Of a stretch of DNA of 64,000 bases, positions 31,915 to 40,779 are shown in pieces. The DNA comes from Neisseria sp. KEM232 (GTDB taxonomy: Bacteria; Pseudomonadota; Gammaproteobacteria; Burkholderiales; Neisseriaceae): contig NZ_CP022527.1 in assembly GCF_002237445.1 (NCBI RefSeq), forward strand, positions 1,302,001 through 1,366,000, written 5' to 3'. The translations under genes were made by a program, and so were the position numbers. Every line of letters starts with the position of its first letter. Position 1 is the stretch's first letter. The notes below the pieces were generated by a model. It did not search any database, was not told the DNA's origin, and was given only the letters and a program-made list of their open reading frames with translations.

Positions 31915-33252
31915 TTGCTCACCCTGGTTTCATTCATCGTTGCCATTCTGATATTGGTCAGCCTGCACGAACTCGGCCATCTGCTGGTGGCACGCTGGTG
32001 CGGCATCAAAGTGCTGCGTTTCTCCGTCGGCTTCGGCAAACCGTTTTTTACCAAACGCTGGCGCAATATCGAATGGTGTTTCGCGCCGATACCGCTGGGC
32101 GGCTATGTGAAAATGGTCGACACCCGCGAGGGCAACGTGGCCGAGGCCGATCTGCCCTATGCTTTCGACAAACAGCATCCCGCCAAGAAAATCGCCGTCG
32201 TGGCCGCCGGCCCGCTCACCAACCTGGCTTTGGCCGTGCTGCTTTACGGTTTGAGTTTTTCTTTCGGCATCAGCGAGCTGAAACCTTTTGTCGGCACGGT
32301 CGAACCGTACAGCATCGCCGCCAAAGCGGGTTTTGCCGCAGGCGATAAAATCACCGCCGTCAACGGCGTGCCCGTTGCCAACTGGGGTGACGCACAAACC
32401 GGCATTGTTTTGGATTTGGAGGCGGGAAAAGTCGATGTGGCCGTGACGACGGAGCAGGGGCGCAACATCGTGCGCACCATCGATGCCGCAGGCACGCAGG
32501 AAGCGGCCGACGTGGCCAAACGCGGCGGCTATATCGGTCTGATGCCTTACAAACTGACGAAAACCGTCAGCGTGGTTGTGCCGGGTAGTGCGGCGGAGAA
32601 GGCCGGTTTGAAGGCGGGCGATACGCTGTTGGCGGCCGACGGCAAGGCGCTGGGCGACTGGCAGGAGTGGGTCGATCTGGTGCGCCGCAGCGCGGGGCAG
32701 AAGTTACAACTGACCTATCTGCGCGACGGAAAAACGCTGCAAACCTTCATCCGCCCCGACTCGGAAATGCAGGGCGGCGTCTTGTCCGGCAGGGTCGGAT
32801 TGGGTGCGGCCACCGATAAAGTATGGGACAAAGCAGTCCGCTTCCGCTATTATCCGTCCGTTGCCGAAGCCTTCGGCATGGCCTGGCGCAAAACCACGGG
32901 CTACGTTACGCTGACTTTGAAGTTTTTCGGCCGCCTTTTGGGCGGGCAGGCTTCGCTGCAACACGTTTCCGGCCCGCTGACCATCGCCGATGTGGCGGGC
33001 AAGTCCGCCTCGATGGGCTGGCAGCCCTATGTCGAATTTCTCGCCTTGGTGAGCGTCAGCCTCGGCGTGATGAATCTGCTGCCCGTTCCCGTGTTGGACG
33101 GCGGGCATCTGGTTTTTTACAGCATCGAATGGCTGCGCGGCAAACCGCTTTCCGAAAGCATTCAGACGGCCGGACTGCGCGTCGGTCTGGCGCTGATGAT
33201 GATGCTGATGATTTTGGCTTTTTTTAATGATATTACCCGTTTGTTTGGATAA
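31915..33252 (+). CDS. rseP: Site-2 intramembrane zinc metalloprotease RseP
   Basis: This 445-residue protease cleaves membrane-bound regulators and signal peptides. It shows the zinc motif HELGH at residues 18-22 in the first membrane helix, two PDZ domains (about 115-200 and 210-300, with VNGVPVANWG and ADGKALGDWQEW) and the second active-site motif PVPVLDGGH. The start codon is TTG. AAAAGGAAAAAAGA lies at the right distance, and no ATG fits the family N-terminus. bamA follows after four bases, as in many proteobacteria. Confidence 0.95.
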   Translation: MLTLVSFIVAILILVSLHELGHLLVARWCGIKVLRFSVGFGKPFFTKRWRNIEWCFAPIPLGGYVKMVDTREGNVAEADLPYAFDKQHPAKKIAVVAAGPLTNLALAVLLYGLSFSFGISELKPFVGTVEPYSIAAKAGFAAGDKITAVNGVPVANWGDAQTGIVLDLEAGKVDVAVTTEQGRNIVRTIDAAGTQEAADVAKRGGYIGLMPYKLTKTVSVVVPGSAAEKAGLKAGDTLLAADGKALGDWQEWVDLVRRSAGQKLQLTYLRDGKTLQTFIRPDSEMQGGVLSGRVGLGAATDKVWDKAVRFRYYPSVAEAFGMAWRKTTGYVTLTLKFFGRLLGGQASLQHVSGPLTIADVAGKSASMGWQPYVEFLALVSVSLGVMNLLPVPVLDGGHLVFYSIEWLRGKPLSESIQTAGLRVGLALMMMLMILAFFNDITRLFG

Positions 33253-33255
33253 CGT

Positions 33256-35664
33256 ATGAAACTGAAAAAACTGACCCTGACCCTGATGATGCTGGGACTT
33301 TCCCCGTTTGCCCTGGCCGACTTTACCATTCAGGACATCCGCGTGGAGGGCCTGCAGCACGCCGAGCCGTCCGCCGTGTTCACCTATCTGCCGGTTAAAG
33401 TGGGCGACACCTTCCGCGACGGGCAGGGCGAGCAGATTATCAGCAGCCTCTATGCCACCGGCCTCTTTGACGACGTGCGCGTGGAAAGTATGGGCAACCA
33501 GCTTTTGCTGACCGTGGTCGAGCGCCCGATTATCGGCAGCTTCGAAGTCAGCGGCGGCAAGCTGATCCAAAACGACGCCATCAAGAAAAACCTCGACGCC
33601 TTCGGCTTGGGGCAGTCCAAACCGTTTAACCAAGGCCGTCTGAACGAAGCCGTGGCCGGTTTGAAAGATGAGTATAAGAAACAGGGCAAATATTCGGTGG
33701 AAATCACCCCCACGGTTACCCGCCTGGCACGCAACCGCGTGGCGGTGGAGCTGAAAATCGACGAGGGCAAAACCACCACCATCAGCGACATTGAATTTGA
33801 AGGCAACGAGCGCTATTCCGACCGACGCCTGCGCCGCCAGATGTCCCTGAGCGAAGGCGGTCTGTTTACCTGGCTGACCAAAAGCAACCGCTTCAATTCC
33901 GACAAATTCTCGCAGGACATGGAGCGCGTTACCGATTTCTATCAAAACAACGGCTATTTCGATTTCCGCATCGTCGATACCGACGTACAGATGTCGCCCG
34001 ACCAGAAACACCAAACGATGAAAATCACCGTGTCCGAAGGACAGCGCTACCGCTGGGGCAAAGTGACTATCGAAGGCGACACCCGCGAAGTGCCGAAAGA
34101 AGAGCTGTACGGCCATCTGAAAATGAAGGAAGGCCGCTGGTACGAGCGTTCGCAGATGTTGGAAAGCCTGGAAAAAATCCAGCAGTCAATGGGAACGGCC
34201 GGTTATGCGTTCAGCGAAGTCAACGTCGTGCCGCAGCCGAACCGCGAAACAGGCGTCGTCGATTTTGTGTTGCAGATTGAGCCGAACCGCAAAGTCTATG
34301 TGAACAAAATCAACATTTCGGGCAACAACAAAACCCGCGACGAAGTGGTGCGCCGCGAATTGCGCCAGATGGAAGCCGCTCCGTATGACGTCTCCAAGCT
34401 GCAACGCTCGAAAGAACGCGTCGAGCTTTTGGGCTACTTCGACGATGTGAAATTCGAAGCCAAACCCGTGGAGGGCACACCCGACCAGGTGGATGTGGAC
34501 ATGAGCGTCAACGAACGCGCCACCGGCTCGCTCGATTTGAGCGCGGGCTGGGTGCAGGACACCGGTCTTGTGATGGCCTTCGGCGTGGCGCAGGACAACC
34601 TGTTCGGCACGGGCAAATCCGTTTCCGCCCGCGTTTCGCGCAGCAAAACCACCAACAACGCCTCTTTGTCGTTCACCGACCCCTACTTCACCCCCGACGG
34701 CGTGAGTCTGGGCTACGACCTCTACGGCAAAACCTACGACCCGCGCAAATCCTCTTCCTCCACCACCAGCAACAGCCGCTACAAAACCTCCACAATCGGC
34801 GCGGGCATCCGCATGGGCGTGCCGGTAACCGAATACGACCGCGTCAACTTCGGCCTCGGCGCGGAACACATGCAGGTGGAAACCTTTGCCGGCGCACCGA
34901 AACGCTACCGCGAATTCATTGAAAAATACGCCAAAAACCAAACCGGCGGCATCGGCAAATACAAAGGCTGGACGGTTAAAGGCAGCGTCGGTTGGGGACG
35001 CAACAAAACCGACAGCGCCCTGTGGCCGACACGCGGCTACATGATCGATGCCAATTTGGAAGGCGGCCTGCCGGGCGGCGATTTGCAGTATTACAGCTTA
35101 ACGCACAACCAAAAATGGTTCTTCCCGCTAAGCAAAAACTTCACCCTGATGCTCGGCGGATCGCTGGGCACGGCCGACGGCTACGGCAAAACCAAAGACC
35201 TCCCCTTCTTCCAAAACTTCTACGGCGGCGGCCTCGGCTCGGTGCGCGGCTACGAAAGCGGCACGCTCGGCCCGAAAGTCTACGACGTAGACGGCGACAA
35301 AATCAGCTACGGCGGCAACAAAATGCTCTCCGGCACGGCCGAGCTGCTGTTCCCCTTCCCCGGTATCAAAGACAGCCGCAGCGTCCGCCTGAGCCTGTTT
35401 GCCGACGCCGGTAGCGTGTGGGACGGCAAAACCTACACCGATTCGAGCAGCGATCTTTTGGGCGGAAGAAAGCTGCAGAATGTTTACGGCATAGGCAGCA
35501 GCCACAAATCCAGCTTCAAAGAAGAGCTGCGCTACTCTGCCGGTGCGGCAGTAACGTGGATTTCGCCGCTCGGCCCGATGAAGTTCAGCTATGCCTACCC
35601 GATCAAGAAAAAACCGACCGACGAAATCCAGCGCTTCCAATTCCAGCTGGGCACCACGTTCTAA
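33256..35664 (+). CDS. bamA: Outer membrane protein assembly factor BamA (Omp85)
   Basis: The 802-residue central subunit of the BAM complex inserts beta-barrel proteins into the outer membrane. A signal peptide ends FALA at residue 21. Five POTRA domains cover about 22-420, for example FTIQDIRVEGLQHAEPSAVF and VYVNKINISGNNKTRDEVVRREL. A 16-strand barrel follows, with the conserved VRGYESG motif near residue 662 and a C-terminal aromatic (GTTF). The four-base gap to rseP suggests tight co-translation; skp follows. Confidence 0.97.
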   Translation: MKLKKLTLTLMMLGLSPFALADFTIQDIRVEGLQHAEPSAVFTYLPVKVGDTFRDGQGEQIISSLYATGLFDDVRVESMGNQLLLTVVERPIIGSFEVSGGKLIQNDAIKKNLDAFGLGQSKPFNQGRLNEAVAGLKDEYKKQGKYSVEITPTVTRLARNRVAVELKIDEGKTTTISDIEFEGNERYSDRRLRRQMSLSEGGLFTWLTKSNRFNSDKFSQDMERVTDFYQNNGYFDFRIVDTDVQMSPDQKHQTMKITVSEGQRYRWGKVTIEGDTREVPKEELYGHLKMKEGRWYERSQMLESLEKIQQSMGTAGYAFSEVNVVPQPNRETGVVDFVLQIEPNRKVYVNKINISGNNKTRDEVVRRELRQMEAAPYDVSKLQRSKERVELLGYFDDVKFEAKPVEGTPDQVDVDMSVNERATGSLDLSAGWVQDTGLVMAFGVAQDNLFGTGKSVSARVSRSKTTNNASLSFTDPYFTPDGVSLGYDLYGKTYDPRKSSSSTTSNSRYKTSTIGAGIRMGVPVTEYDRVNFGLGAEHMQVETFAGAPKRYREFIEKYAKNQTGGIGKYKGWTVKGSVGWGRNKTDSALWPTRGYMIDANLEGGLPGGDLQYYSLTHNQKWFFPLSKNFTLMLGGSLGTADGYGKTKDLPFFQNFYGGGLGSVRGYESGTLGPKVYDVDGDKISYGGNKMLSGTAELLFPFPGIKDSRSVRLSLFADAGSVWDGKTYTDSSSDLLGGRKLQNVYGIGSSHKSSFKEELRYSAGAAVTWISPLGPMKFSYAYPIKKKPTDEIQRFQFQLGTTF

Positions 35665-35683
35665 GGCCGGTACAGGAAACAGC

Positions 35684-36169
35684 ATGACCAGCGGAAAAAC
35701 ACGGATCAGAATGTGGGCGGCCGCCTTTGCCGCGGCAGCGGCTTTGGCCGCACCGGTTGCGGCAGGCGGCGTGCAGAAACTTGGTTTCATCGACGTCGAG
35801 CGCGTCTACCGTGAGTCGAAACAGGCGCAAAACATCCAGCAGAAACTGGAAGCCGAATTTGCGCCGCGCCAGCAGCAGTTGGAAAAAATGCAGCAGGAAA
35901 CCGCAGAATGGCTGCGCAAAAACGCCGCCTCCGGCAAAAACGCCGAAAGCGAGCGCCGCAGCCGCGACCTGCGTACCGCACAGCAGCAGCTGGCCGAAGA
36001 CTACGACCTGCGCCGCAACGAAGAGTTTGCCGCCCTGCAACGCAATGCCGACCGCGTGATGATCGATTTGGCGAAAAAAGAAGGTTACGACCTGATACTG
36101 CACGACGTTATCTTCATCGATGCCAAATTCGACATCACCGACAAAGTCATCCGCGAGATGAACCGTTAA
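35684..36169 (+). CDS. skp: Periplasmic chaperone Skp/OmpH
   Basis: The 161-residue protein has a basic N-terminus and signal peptide (hydrophobic to about residue 28, ending VAAGG). The conserved KLGFIDVERVYRESKQAQ segment, a long charged coiled-coil region (about 50-125, rich in Gln, Glu and Arg) and a C-terminal DVIFIDAKFDITDKVI are typical of OmpH. It carries unfolded outer membrane proteins to BamA, its upstream neighbour. AGGA six bases before the ATG at 35684 favours this start over the Met nine codons later. Confidence 0.92.
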   Translation: MTSGKTRIRMWAAAFAAAAALAAPVAAGGVQKLGFIDVERVYRESKQAQNIQQKLEAEFAPRQQQLEKMQQETAEWLRKNAASGKNAESERRSRDLRTAQQQLAEDYDLRRNEEFAALQRNADRVMIDLAKKEGYDLILHDVIFIDAKFDITDKVIREMNR

Positions 36170-36262
36170 AGCAGCTAAACCCGTGCTGCGGGTTTTTCAG
36201 ACGGCCTGCCGTATCGAGGCCGTCTGAAACGTTTTCCCGCTGTACCCGAACCGGATTTATAT

Positions 36263-36585
36263 ATGATGAAAAAAGCATCGGCAGCATTGGCCTGCCTTTT
36301 TTCCTCTGCCGCGCACAAGCGGTCACATCCGCCCCGCGTCCGAACCTGTCCGACACACATTCCGTCAGCTACGAAATCGGCGGCAGGCAATACACCTTCA
36401 CCGCCGATTATGATGCCGCAAACGGGCGCTGGCAGAGCGCATACGAAGGCGGCAGCCTCGAAGTGTATTACCGCAGCCGCACCTTCAAACCCTTGAAGCA
36501 GGATGGCCGCCGCGCCCGCTACACCTGTTTCCGCGCGCAAGACGTGCATTTCTGCACACCCAAACGCCCCGCGCCGTTTTGGTAA
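36263..36585 (+). pseudogene. Frame-broken small exported protein between skp and lpxD
   Basis: The start MMKKASAALACLF looks like a signal peptide, but the frame then reads low-complexity peptide. The plausible continuation lies in the next frame: FLCRAQAVTSAPRPNLSDTHSV, then YEIGGRQYTFTADYDAANGRW and a tail with Cys residues (YTCFRAQDVHFC). The two are joined if the T6 run at 36297-36302 gains one base. The intact protein would have about 107 residues. This may be a decayed gene, a phase-variable gene or a sequencing error. I do not recognise the family. Confidence 0.6.
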
Positions 36586-36697
36586 ATTCCACGAAAAGGC
36601 CGTCTGAAAACGAAACTTCAACGAAGTGAAAACGCATCCGATTGTTTGCGGTTTCCCGTTTCAGACGGCCTGCCGTGCAACCTGTTCCGATAAGGCC

Positions 36698-37741
36698 ATG
36701 ACAGAAAAAACCTATACCCTTTCCCAAATCGCCGCCGAACTCGGCGGCGAATGGCGCGGCAGCGACATCGCCGTGTCCGCCGTGCGCCCGCTCGCCGAAG
36801 CAGGCGCGGCGCACATCAGCTTTCTCGCCAACCCCAAATACAAGGCCGACGTACACGCCAGCGGCGCGGGCGCGGTCATCGTTTCGCCCAAAGCCGCCGA
36901 CGAATTTACCGGCCGCAACCTGATTGTCGCCGCCGATCCCTATCTCTATTTCGCCAAAGTGGCACGGCTGTTTTCGCCGATCGTCAAAGCACAGAGCGGC
37001 GTGCACCCCACCGCCGTGATTGAGCCGACCGCCACCGTACCCGCAAGCTGCGAAATCGGCGCGCACGCCTACATCGGTGCAAACACCGTACTCGGCGAAG
37101 GCTGCCGCATTCTCGCCGGCGCGGTAGTCGAACAAGGTTGCACGCTGGGCGACGAAACCGTTATCCACCCCAACGCCGTGGTTTACCACGGCTGCACGTT
37201 AGGCAAGCGCGTGGAAATCCACAGCGGCGCAGTCATTGGCGCAGACGGCTTCGGCCTCGCCTTTGCAGGCGATTCGTGGTTCAAAATCCCGCAAACCGGC
37301 GCGGTTACGCTCGGCGACGATGTCGAAATCGGCTCAAACACCAATATCGACCGCGGCGCGATGAGCGACACTACCGTCGGACGCGGTTCCAAAATCGACA
37401 ACCAAGTGCAAATCGGCCACAACTGCCGCATCGGCAGCCACACCGTTATCGCCGCCAAAACCGGTATTTCCGGCAGTGTAACCGTCGGCGATTTCTGCAT
37501 CATCGGCGGCGGTGTCGGCACGGTCGGCCACATCGAAATCGCCGACAAAACCACCATCGGCGGCGGCACGTCGGTTACCCACAGCATCAGCGAAAGCGGC
37601 ACCCACGTTGCGGGCATCTTCCCCATGTCTTCTTATAAAGAATGGGCGCGCAACGCCGTGCACGTGCGCCGTTTGAGCGAAACGGACAAACGGATCAGAC
37701 AGCTTGAAAAAGAACTGGCCGAACTGAAAAACGGCAGATAA
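36698..37741 (+). CDS. lpxD: UDP-3-O-(3-hydroxyacyl)glucosamine N-acyltransferase
   Basis: This 347-residue trimeric left-handed beta-helix enzyme adds the second acyl chain in lipid A synthesis. An N-terminal uridine-binding domain (TLSQIAAELGGEWRG...ISFLANPKY) is followed by many hexapeptide repeats (for example IGSNTNIDRGAM, SKIDNQVQIGHNCRIG) and a C-terminal helix. Frame and homology run back to an earlier GTG, but the family N-terminus corresponds to the ATG at 36698, preceded closely by AAGG. It begins the lpxD-fabZ-lpxA group. Confidence 0.95.
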   Translation: MTEKTYTLSQIAAELGGEWRGSDIAVSAVRPLAEAGAAHISFLANPKYKADVHASGAGAVIVSPKAADEFTGRNLIVAADPYLYFAKVARLFSPIVKAQSGVHPTAVIEPTATVPASCEIGAHAYIGANTVLGEGCRILAGAVVEQGCTLGDETVIHPNAVVYHGCTLGKRVEIHSGAVIGADGFGLAFAGDSWFKIPQTGAVTLGDDVEIGSNTNIDRGAMSDTTVGRGSKIDNQVQIGHNCRIGSHTVIAAKTGISGSVTVGDFCIIGGGVGTVGHIEIADKTTIGGGTSVTHSISESGTHVAGIFPMSSYKEWARNAVHVRRLSETDKRIRQLEKELAELKNGR

Positions 37742-37750
37742 GCAGATAAC

Positions 37751-37806
37751 AAAAGGCCGTCTGAAAACGAAGTTTCAAGGAAGTGAAAAACCGTTTTCAG
37801 ACGGCA
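37751..37806 (+). terminator. Inverted uptake-sequence pair between lpxD and fabZ
   Basis: AGGCCGTCTGAAAACG pairs with CGTTTTCAGACGGC across a 26-base loop that itself contains GAAGTTTCAAGGAAGTGAAA. The right arm ends GGCAT, so it matches the ATG-type DUS (ATGCCGTCTGAA) of the pathogenic Neisseria. Confidence 0.55.
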
Positions 37807-37833
37807 TGACCCAACCACAAGGACAATCACGCA

Positions 37834-38298
37834 ATGGACATCAAATTCCCCATCGAAGCCCGCGAAATCCAGGAAATCCTACCGCACCGCTTCCCCTTCA
37901 TGCTGCTCGACCGCGTTACCGCCGCCGAGCCCGGCAAAACCCTGAGTGCGTTTAAAAACGTCACCTTCAACGAGCAGTTTTTCCAAGGCCACTTCCCCGA
38001 ATCGCCCGTAATGCCGGGCGTGCTGATCGTCGAAGCCATGGCGCAGGCCTGCGGCGTGCTGGCCGTGTTGAGCCAGGGCAGCACCAAACGCCGCGAAAAC
38101 GAAATCACCCTGTTTGCCGGACTCGACAACGTGCGCTTCAAACGCCAGGTCATCCCGGGCGACCGCCTCGACTTCGAAGTCGAACTGCTCGCCCACCGCC
38201 GCGGCATCGGCAAATTCAACGCCACCGCCAAAGTAAACGGCGAACTGGCCTGCGAGGCCACCATCATGTGCGCCCAGCGCGTCGTCGAAAAAGGTTGA
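37834..38298 (+). CDS. fabZ: 3-hydroxyacyl-ACP dehydratase FabZ
   Basis: The 154-residue hot-dog fold enzyme dehydrates beta-hydroxyacyl-ACP in fatty acid synthesis. The catalytic histidine is in EQFFQGHFPESPVMPGVLIVEAMAQ, with the catalytic Glu in the same stretch. EIQEILPHRFPFMLLDRV opens the protein. It sits between lpxD and lpxA, as in most Gram-negative bacteria, balancing fatty acid and lipid A synthesis. The gap to lpxA has been enlarged by a MITE. Confidence 0.96.
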   Translation: MDIKFPIEAREIQEILPHRFPFMLLDRVTAAEPGKTLSAFKNVTFNEQFFQGHFPESPVMPGVLIVEAMAQACGVLAVLSQGSTKRRENEITLFAGLDNVRFKRQVIPGDRLDFEVELLAHRRGIGKFNATAKVNGELACEATIMCAQRVVEKG

Positions 38299-38340
38299 TG
38301 CGGCGTTTTCAGACGGCCTGGGGCTGATTGCCAACAGCCC

Positions 38341-38507
38341 CTAGGGCGTGTTGACAATCAACATTTTGGCGGCTTTTCCGTCCTAAAGCGGCATCTGCCG
38401 CGTTGAAAATACTCGCCTATGGGCGGCATAGGCTCGCATTTTCGCCTTGCATCTGCCGTTTTATGCCGCAAAATCCGCTTCAAAAGTTGATTGTCAACAC
38501 GCCCTAG
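38341..38507. mobile_element. 167-bp MITE with perfect 22-bp terminal inverted repeats
   Basis: The ends are CTAGGGCGTGTTGACAATCA(AC) and its exact complement. The inverted similarity continues imperfectly for about 25 further bases (TTTTGGCGGCTTTT versus TTTTGAAGCGGATTTT). Its outermost four bases on both sides are CTAG, a palindrome that could be the target-site duplication, as in IS5-type insertion. There is no coding capacity. Internal palindromes include CGCCTATGGGCGG-like sequence. It lies between fabZ and lpxA. A decayed relative is at 20281-20326. Confidence 0.85.
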
Positions 38508-38568
38508 GAGGCCGTCTGAAAACCGTCGGACAGGCCGCCAGCGAACAAACGGGCACGAAAGGAAAACC

Positions 38569-39345
38569 ATGACCCTCATCCACCCCACCGCCGTTATCGA
38601 CCCCAAAGCCGAACTGGATTCCAGCGTCAAAGTCGGTGCATACACCGTTATCGGCCCCGACGTGCAAATCGGCGCCAACACCGAAATCGGCCCGCACGCC
38701 GTGATTAACGGCCACACCACCATCGGCGAAAACAACCGCATCTTCCAATTTGCCAGCCTCGGCGAAATCCCGCAGGACAAAAAATACGCCGGCGAGCCCA
38801 CCCGCCTGATTATCGGCAACGGCAACACCATCCGCGAATTCACTACCTTCAACCTCGGCACCGTCACCGGCATCGGCGAAACCCGCATCGGCGACGACAA
38901 CTGGATTATGGCCTACTGCCACCTCGCCCACGACTGCGTCATCGGCAACCACACCATCTTCGCCAACAACGCCAGCCTGGCCGGACACGTTACCATCGGC
39001 GACTACGTCATCCTCGGCGGCTACACACTGGTTTTCCAGTTCTGCCACATCGGCGACTACGCCATGACCGCCTTCGCCGCAGGCGTGCACAAAGACGTAC
39101 CGCCCTACTTCATGGCCGCAGGCTACCGTGCCGAACCGGCGGGCATCAACAGCGAAGGAATGCGCCGCAACGGCTTTAGTGCCGAGCAGATTGCCACCGT
39201 CAAAGACGTGTACAAAACCATCTACCACCGCGGCATCCCGTTTGAAGAGGCCAAAGCCGACATCCTCAAACGCGCCGAAACGCAGCCCGAACTGGCCGTA
39301 TTCAAAGACTTTTTCGCCGCCTCCACACGCGGCATCATCCGCTGA
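38569..39345 (+). CDS. lpxA: Acyl-ACP--UDP-N-acetylglucosamine O-acyltransferase
   Basis: The 258-residue trimeric beta-helix enzyme catalyses the first step of lipid A synthesis. It starts TLIHPTAVIDPKAELDSSVKVGAYTVIG, has continuous hexapeptide repeats, the catalytic histidine region MAYCHLAHDCVIGNHTIFANN and the C-terminal helical domain (ADILKRAETQPELAVFKDFF). AAAGGA six bases before the ATG sets the start. A longer frame begins inside the MITE and is not the true start. Its promoter context was changed by the MITE insertion upstream. Confidence 0.96.
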   Translation: MTLIHPTAVIDPKAELDSSVKVGAYTVIGPDVQIGANTEIGPHAVINGHTTIGENNRIFQFASLGEIPQDKKYAGEPTRLIIGNGNTIREFTTFNLGTVTGIGETRIGDDNWIMAYCHLAHDCVIGNHTIFANNASLAGHVTIGDYVILGGYTLVFQFCHIGDYAMTAFAAGVHKDVPPYFMAAGYRAEPAGINSEGMRRNGFSAEQIATVKDVYKTIYHRGIPFEEAKADILKRAETQPELAVFKDFFAASTRGIIR

Positions 39346-39362
39346 TGTTATGAACAGGTTTT

Positions 39363-39406
39363 AAGAGGCCGTCTGAAAACGCCGCGCGCTTTTCAGACGG
39401 CCTCTT
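39363..39406 (+). terminator. Terminator of lpxA
   Basis: AAGAGGCCGTCTGAAAA pairs with TTTTCAGACGGCCTCTT around a ten-base GC-rich loop, soon after the stop. Confidence 0.75.
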
Positions 39407-39488
39407 GGCAGGGCGGGTCAAACGTCCTATCCTTCACGCGGGCGGCAGCCGCCGCCCGTTTCCACGCAACCGAAAGAAAGGATTTACC

Positions 39489-39983
39489 ATGTCCCAAGTC
39501 ACCTTCCACGGCAACCCCGTACAAGTCAACGGCACGCTGCCCGCCGTCGGCCAAACCGCACCCGCGTTTTCATTGGCCGCCGCCGATTTGTCCGACAAAA
39601 CGCCCGCCGATTTTGCCGGCAAGCGCAAAGTGCTGAACATTTTTCCCAGCGTCGACACCGGCGTGTGCGCCCAATCGGTACGCAAGTTCAACCAACGCGC
39701 TTCCTCGCTGGATAACGCCGTCGTGCTGTGCATCTCCGCCGATTTGCCTTTTGCCCAAGCCCGCTTCTGCGGCGCGGAAGGTTTGGACAAAGTTGTTACG
39801 CTCTCAAGCTTCCGCAGCAGCTTCGCGCAAGACTACGGTGTTGCCCTCGTCGACAGCCCGCTGCGCGGCCTCACTGCCCGCACCGTTGTGGTGCTCGACG
39901 AAGCCGACAAAGTGCTGCACGTCCAACTGGTCGGCGAAATCGGCGACGAACCCGATTACGACGCTGCGCTGGCCGTGCTGTAA
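39489..39983 (+). CDS. tpx: Thiol peroxidase (Tpx, atypical 2-Cys peroxiredoxin)
   Basis: The 164-residue enzyme reduces lipid and hydrogen peroxides using thioredoxin. The peroxidatic Cys60 is in PSVDTGVCAQSVRKF and the resolving Cys94 is in ARFCGAEGL, the spacing usual for Tpx. It starts VTFHGNPVQVNGTLP. The ATG at 39489 follows GAAAGAAAGGATTTACC; the frame upstream is open but has no family match. It stands alone, with a bidirectional uptake-sequence terminator after it. Confidence 0.95.
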   Translation: MSQVTFHGNPVQVNGTLPAVGQTAPAFSLAAADLSDKTPADFAGKRKVLNIFPSVDTGVCAQSVRKFNQRASSLDNAVVLCISADLPFAQARFCGAEGLDKVVTLSSFRSSFAQDYGVALVDSPLRGLTARTVVVLDEADKVLHVQLVGEIGDEPDYDAALAVL

Positions 39984-40018
39984 AGCGCTTGTTTAGGCAG
40001 CTGGCAGTTTTCAAACCG

Positions 40019-40061
40019 AAAGGCCGTCTGAAAACCTGTTTTGGGTTTTCAGACGGCCTTT
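40019..40061. terminator. Bidirectional terminator between tpx and recR
   Basis: AAAGGCCGTCTGAAAACC and its complement around a seven-base loop, between two convergent genes. T residues follow on both strands. Confidence 0.8.
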
Positions 40062-40082
40062 GTGTCGGGTAGGGCAGGGCGC

Positions 40083-40688
40083 TTACTCTTTCAACATCCT
40101 GCGTTCGTACACGGCCTGCGCCAGCGTGCCCGCGTCGATGTATTCCAGCTCCGCGCCCAGCGGCATGCCGCGCGAGAGGCGGCTGATTTTGTAGGGCAGG
40201 TTTTTCAGCAGCTCGGCCAGAACATAGGCTGTGGCGTCGCCTTCGGCGGTGAAGTTGGTGGCGATGATGATTTCCTCCACATCGCTCTCTTGCAGCCGCG
40301 TCACCAGTTTGTCGATGGCGATATGGCTCAAATCCATGCCCTGCGCCGGGCTGACCTGTCCCATCAGCACGAAATAGAGGCCGTCGTGGCAGCGGGCGGC
40401 TTCCATGCCGGAGACGTCGGCGGGCATGTGGACGATCATCAGCCGCCGCCCGTCGCGCGCGGGGTCGGCGCAGATGTCGCAGGTTTCGCCTTCGCAGAAG
40501 GTGTTGCAGCGGGCGCAGTGGCGGACTTGCAGCAGGGCGTTGTCGAGGGTGCGGGCGAGTTCCGCCGCGCCTTTGCGGTCGTGTTGCAAGAGGTGGTAGG
40601 CGATGCGCTGGGCGGATTTTGGGCCGACGTTGGGCAGCACTTTCAGGGCGTTTATCAGGCGGGAAAAGGCGTCTTGCTGTTTGGCCAT
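40083..40688 (-). CDS. recR: Recombination protein RecR
   Basis: The 201-residue ring-forming partner of RecF/RecO in gap repair shows an N-terminal helix-hairpin-helix (INALKVLPNVGPKSAQRIAYHLLQ), a zinc finger CARCNTFCEGETCDIC, a Toprim domain beginning RRLMIVHMPADVSGME and with LSHIAIDKLV-IIIATNFTAEGDATA, and a C-terminal Walker B-like ISRLSRGMPLGAELEYID. In Neisseria the RecF-like pathway also supports pilin variation and transformation. This is known for relatives, not shown here. Confidence 0.96.
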   Translation of the reverse strand: MAKQQDAFSRLINALKVLPNVGPKSAQRIAYHLLQHDRKGAAELARTLDNALLQVRHCARCNTFCEGETCDICADPARDGRRLMIVHMPADVSGMEAARCHDGLYFVLMGQVSPAQGMDLSHIAIDKLVTRLQESDVEEIIIATNFTAEGDATAYVLAELLKNLPYKISRLSRGMPLGAELEYIDAGTLAQAVYERRMLKE

Positions 40689-40723
40689 GGGTTTTCTTCA
40701 ATAGGGATGCGGGACAAGGTTTG

Positions 40724-40756
40724 AGGCCGTCTGAAAAAGGGTTTCAGACGGCCTTT
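40724..40756. terminator. Inverted uptake-sequence pair upstream of recR
   Basis: GAGGCCGTCTGAAA and its complement around a five-base loop, at the end of the 130-residue unknown gene. Confidence 0.65.
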
Positions 40757-40779
40757 CGCGCTTATCCGCTGCGGTAGGT

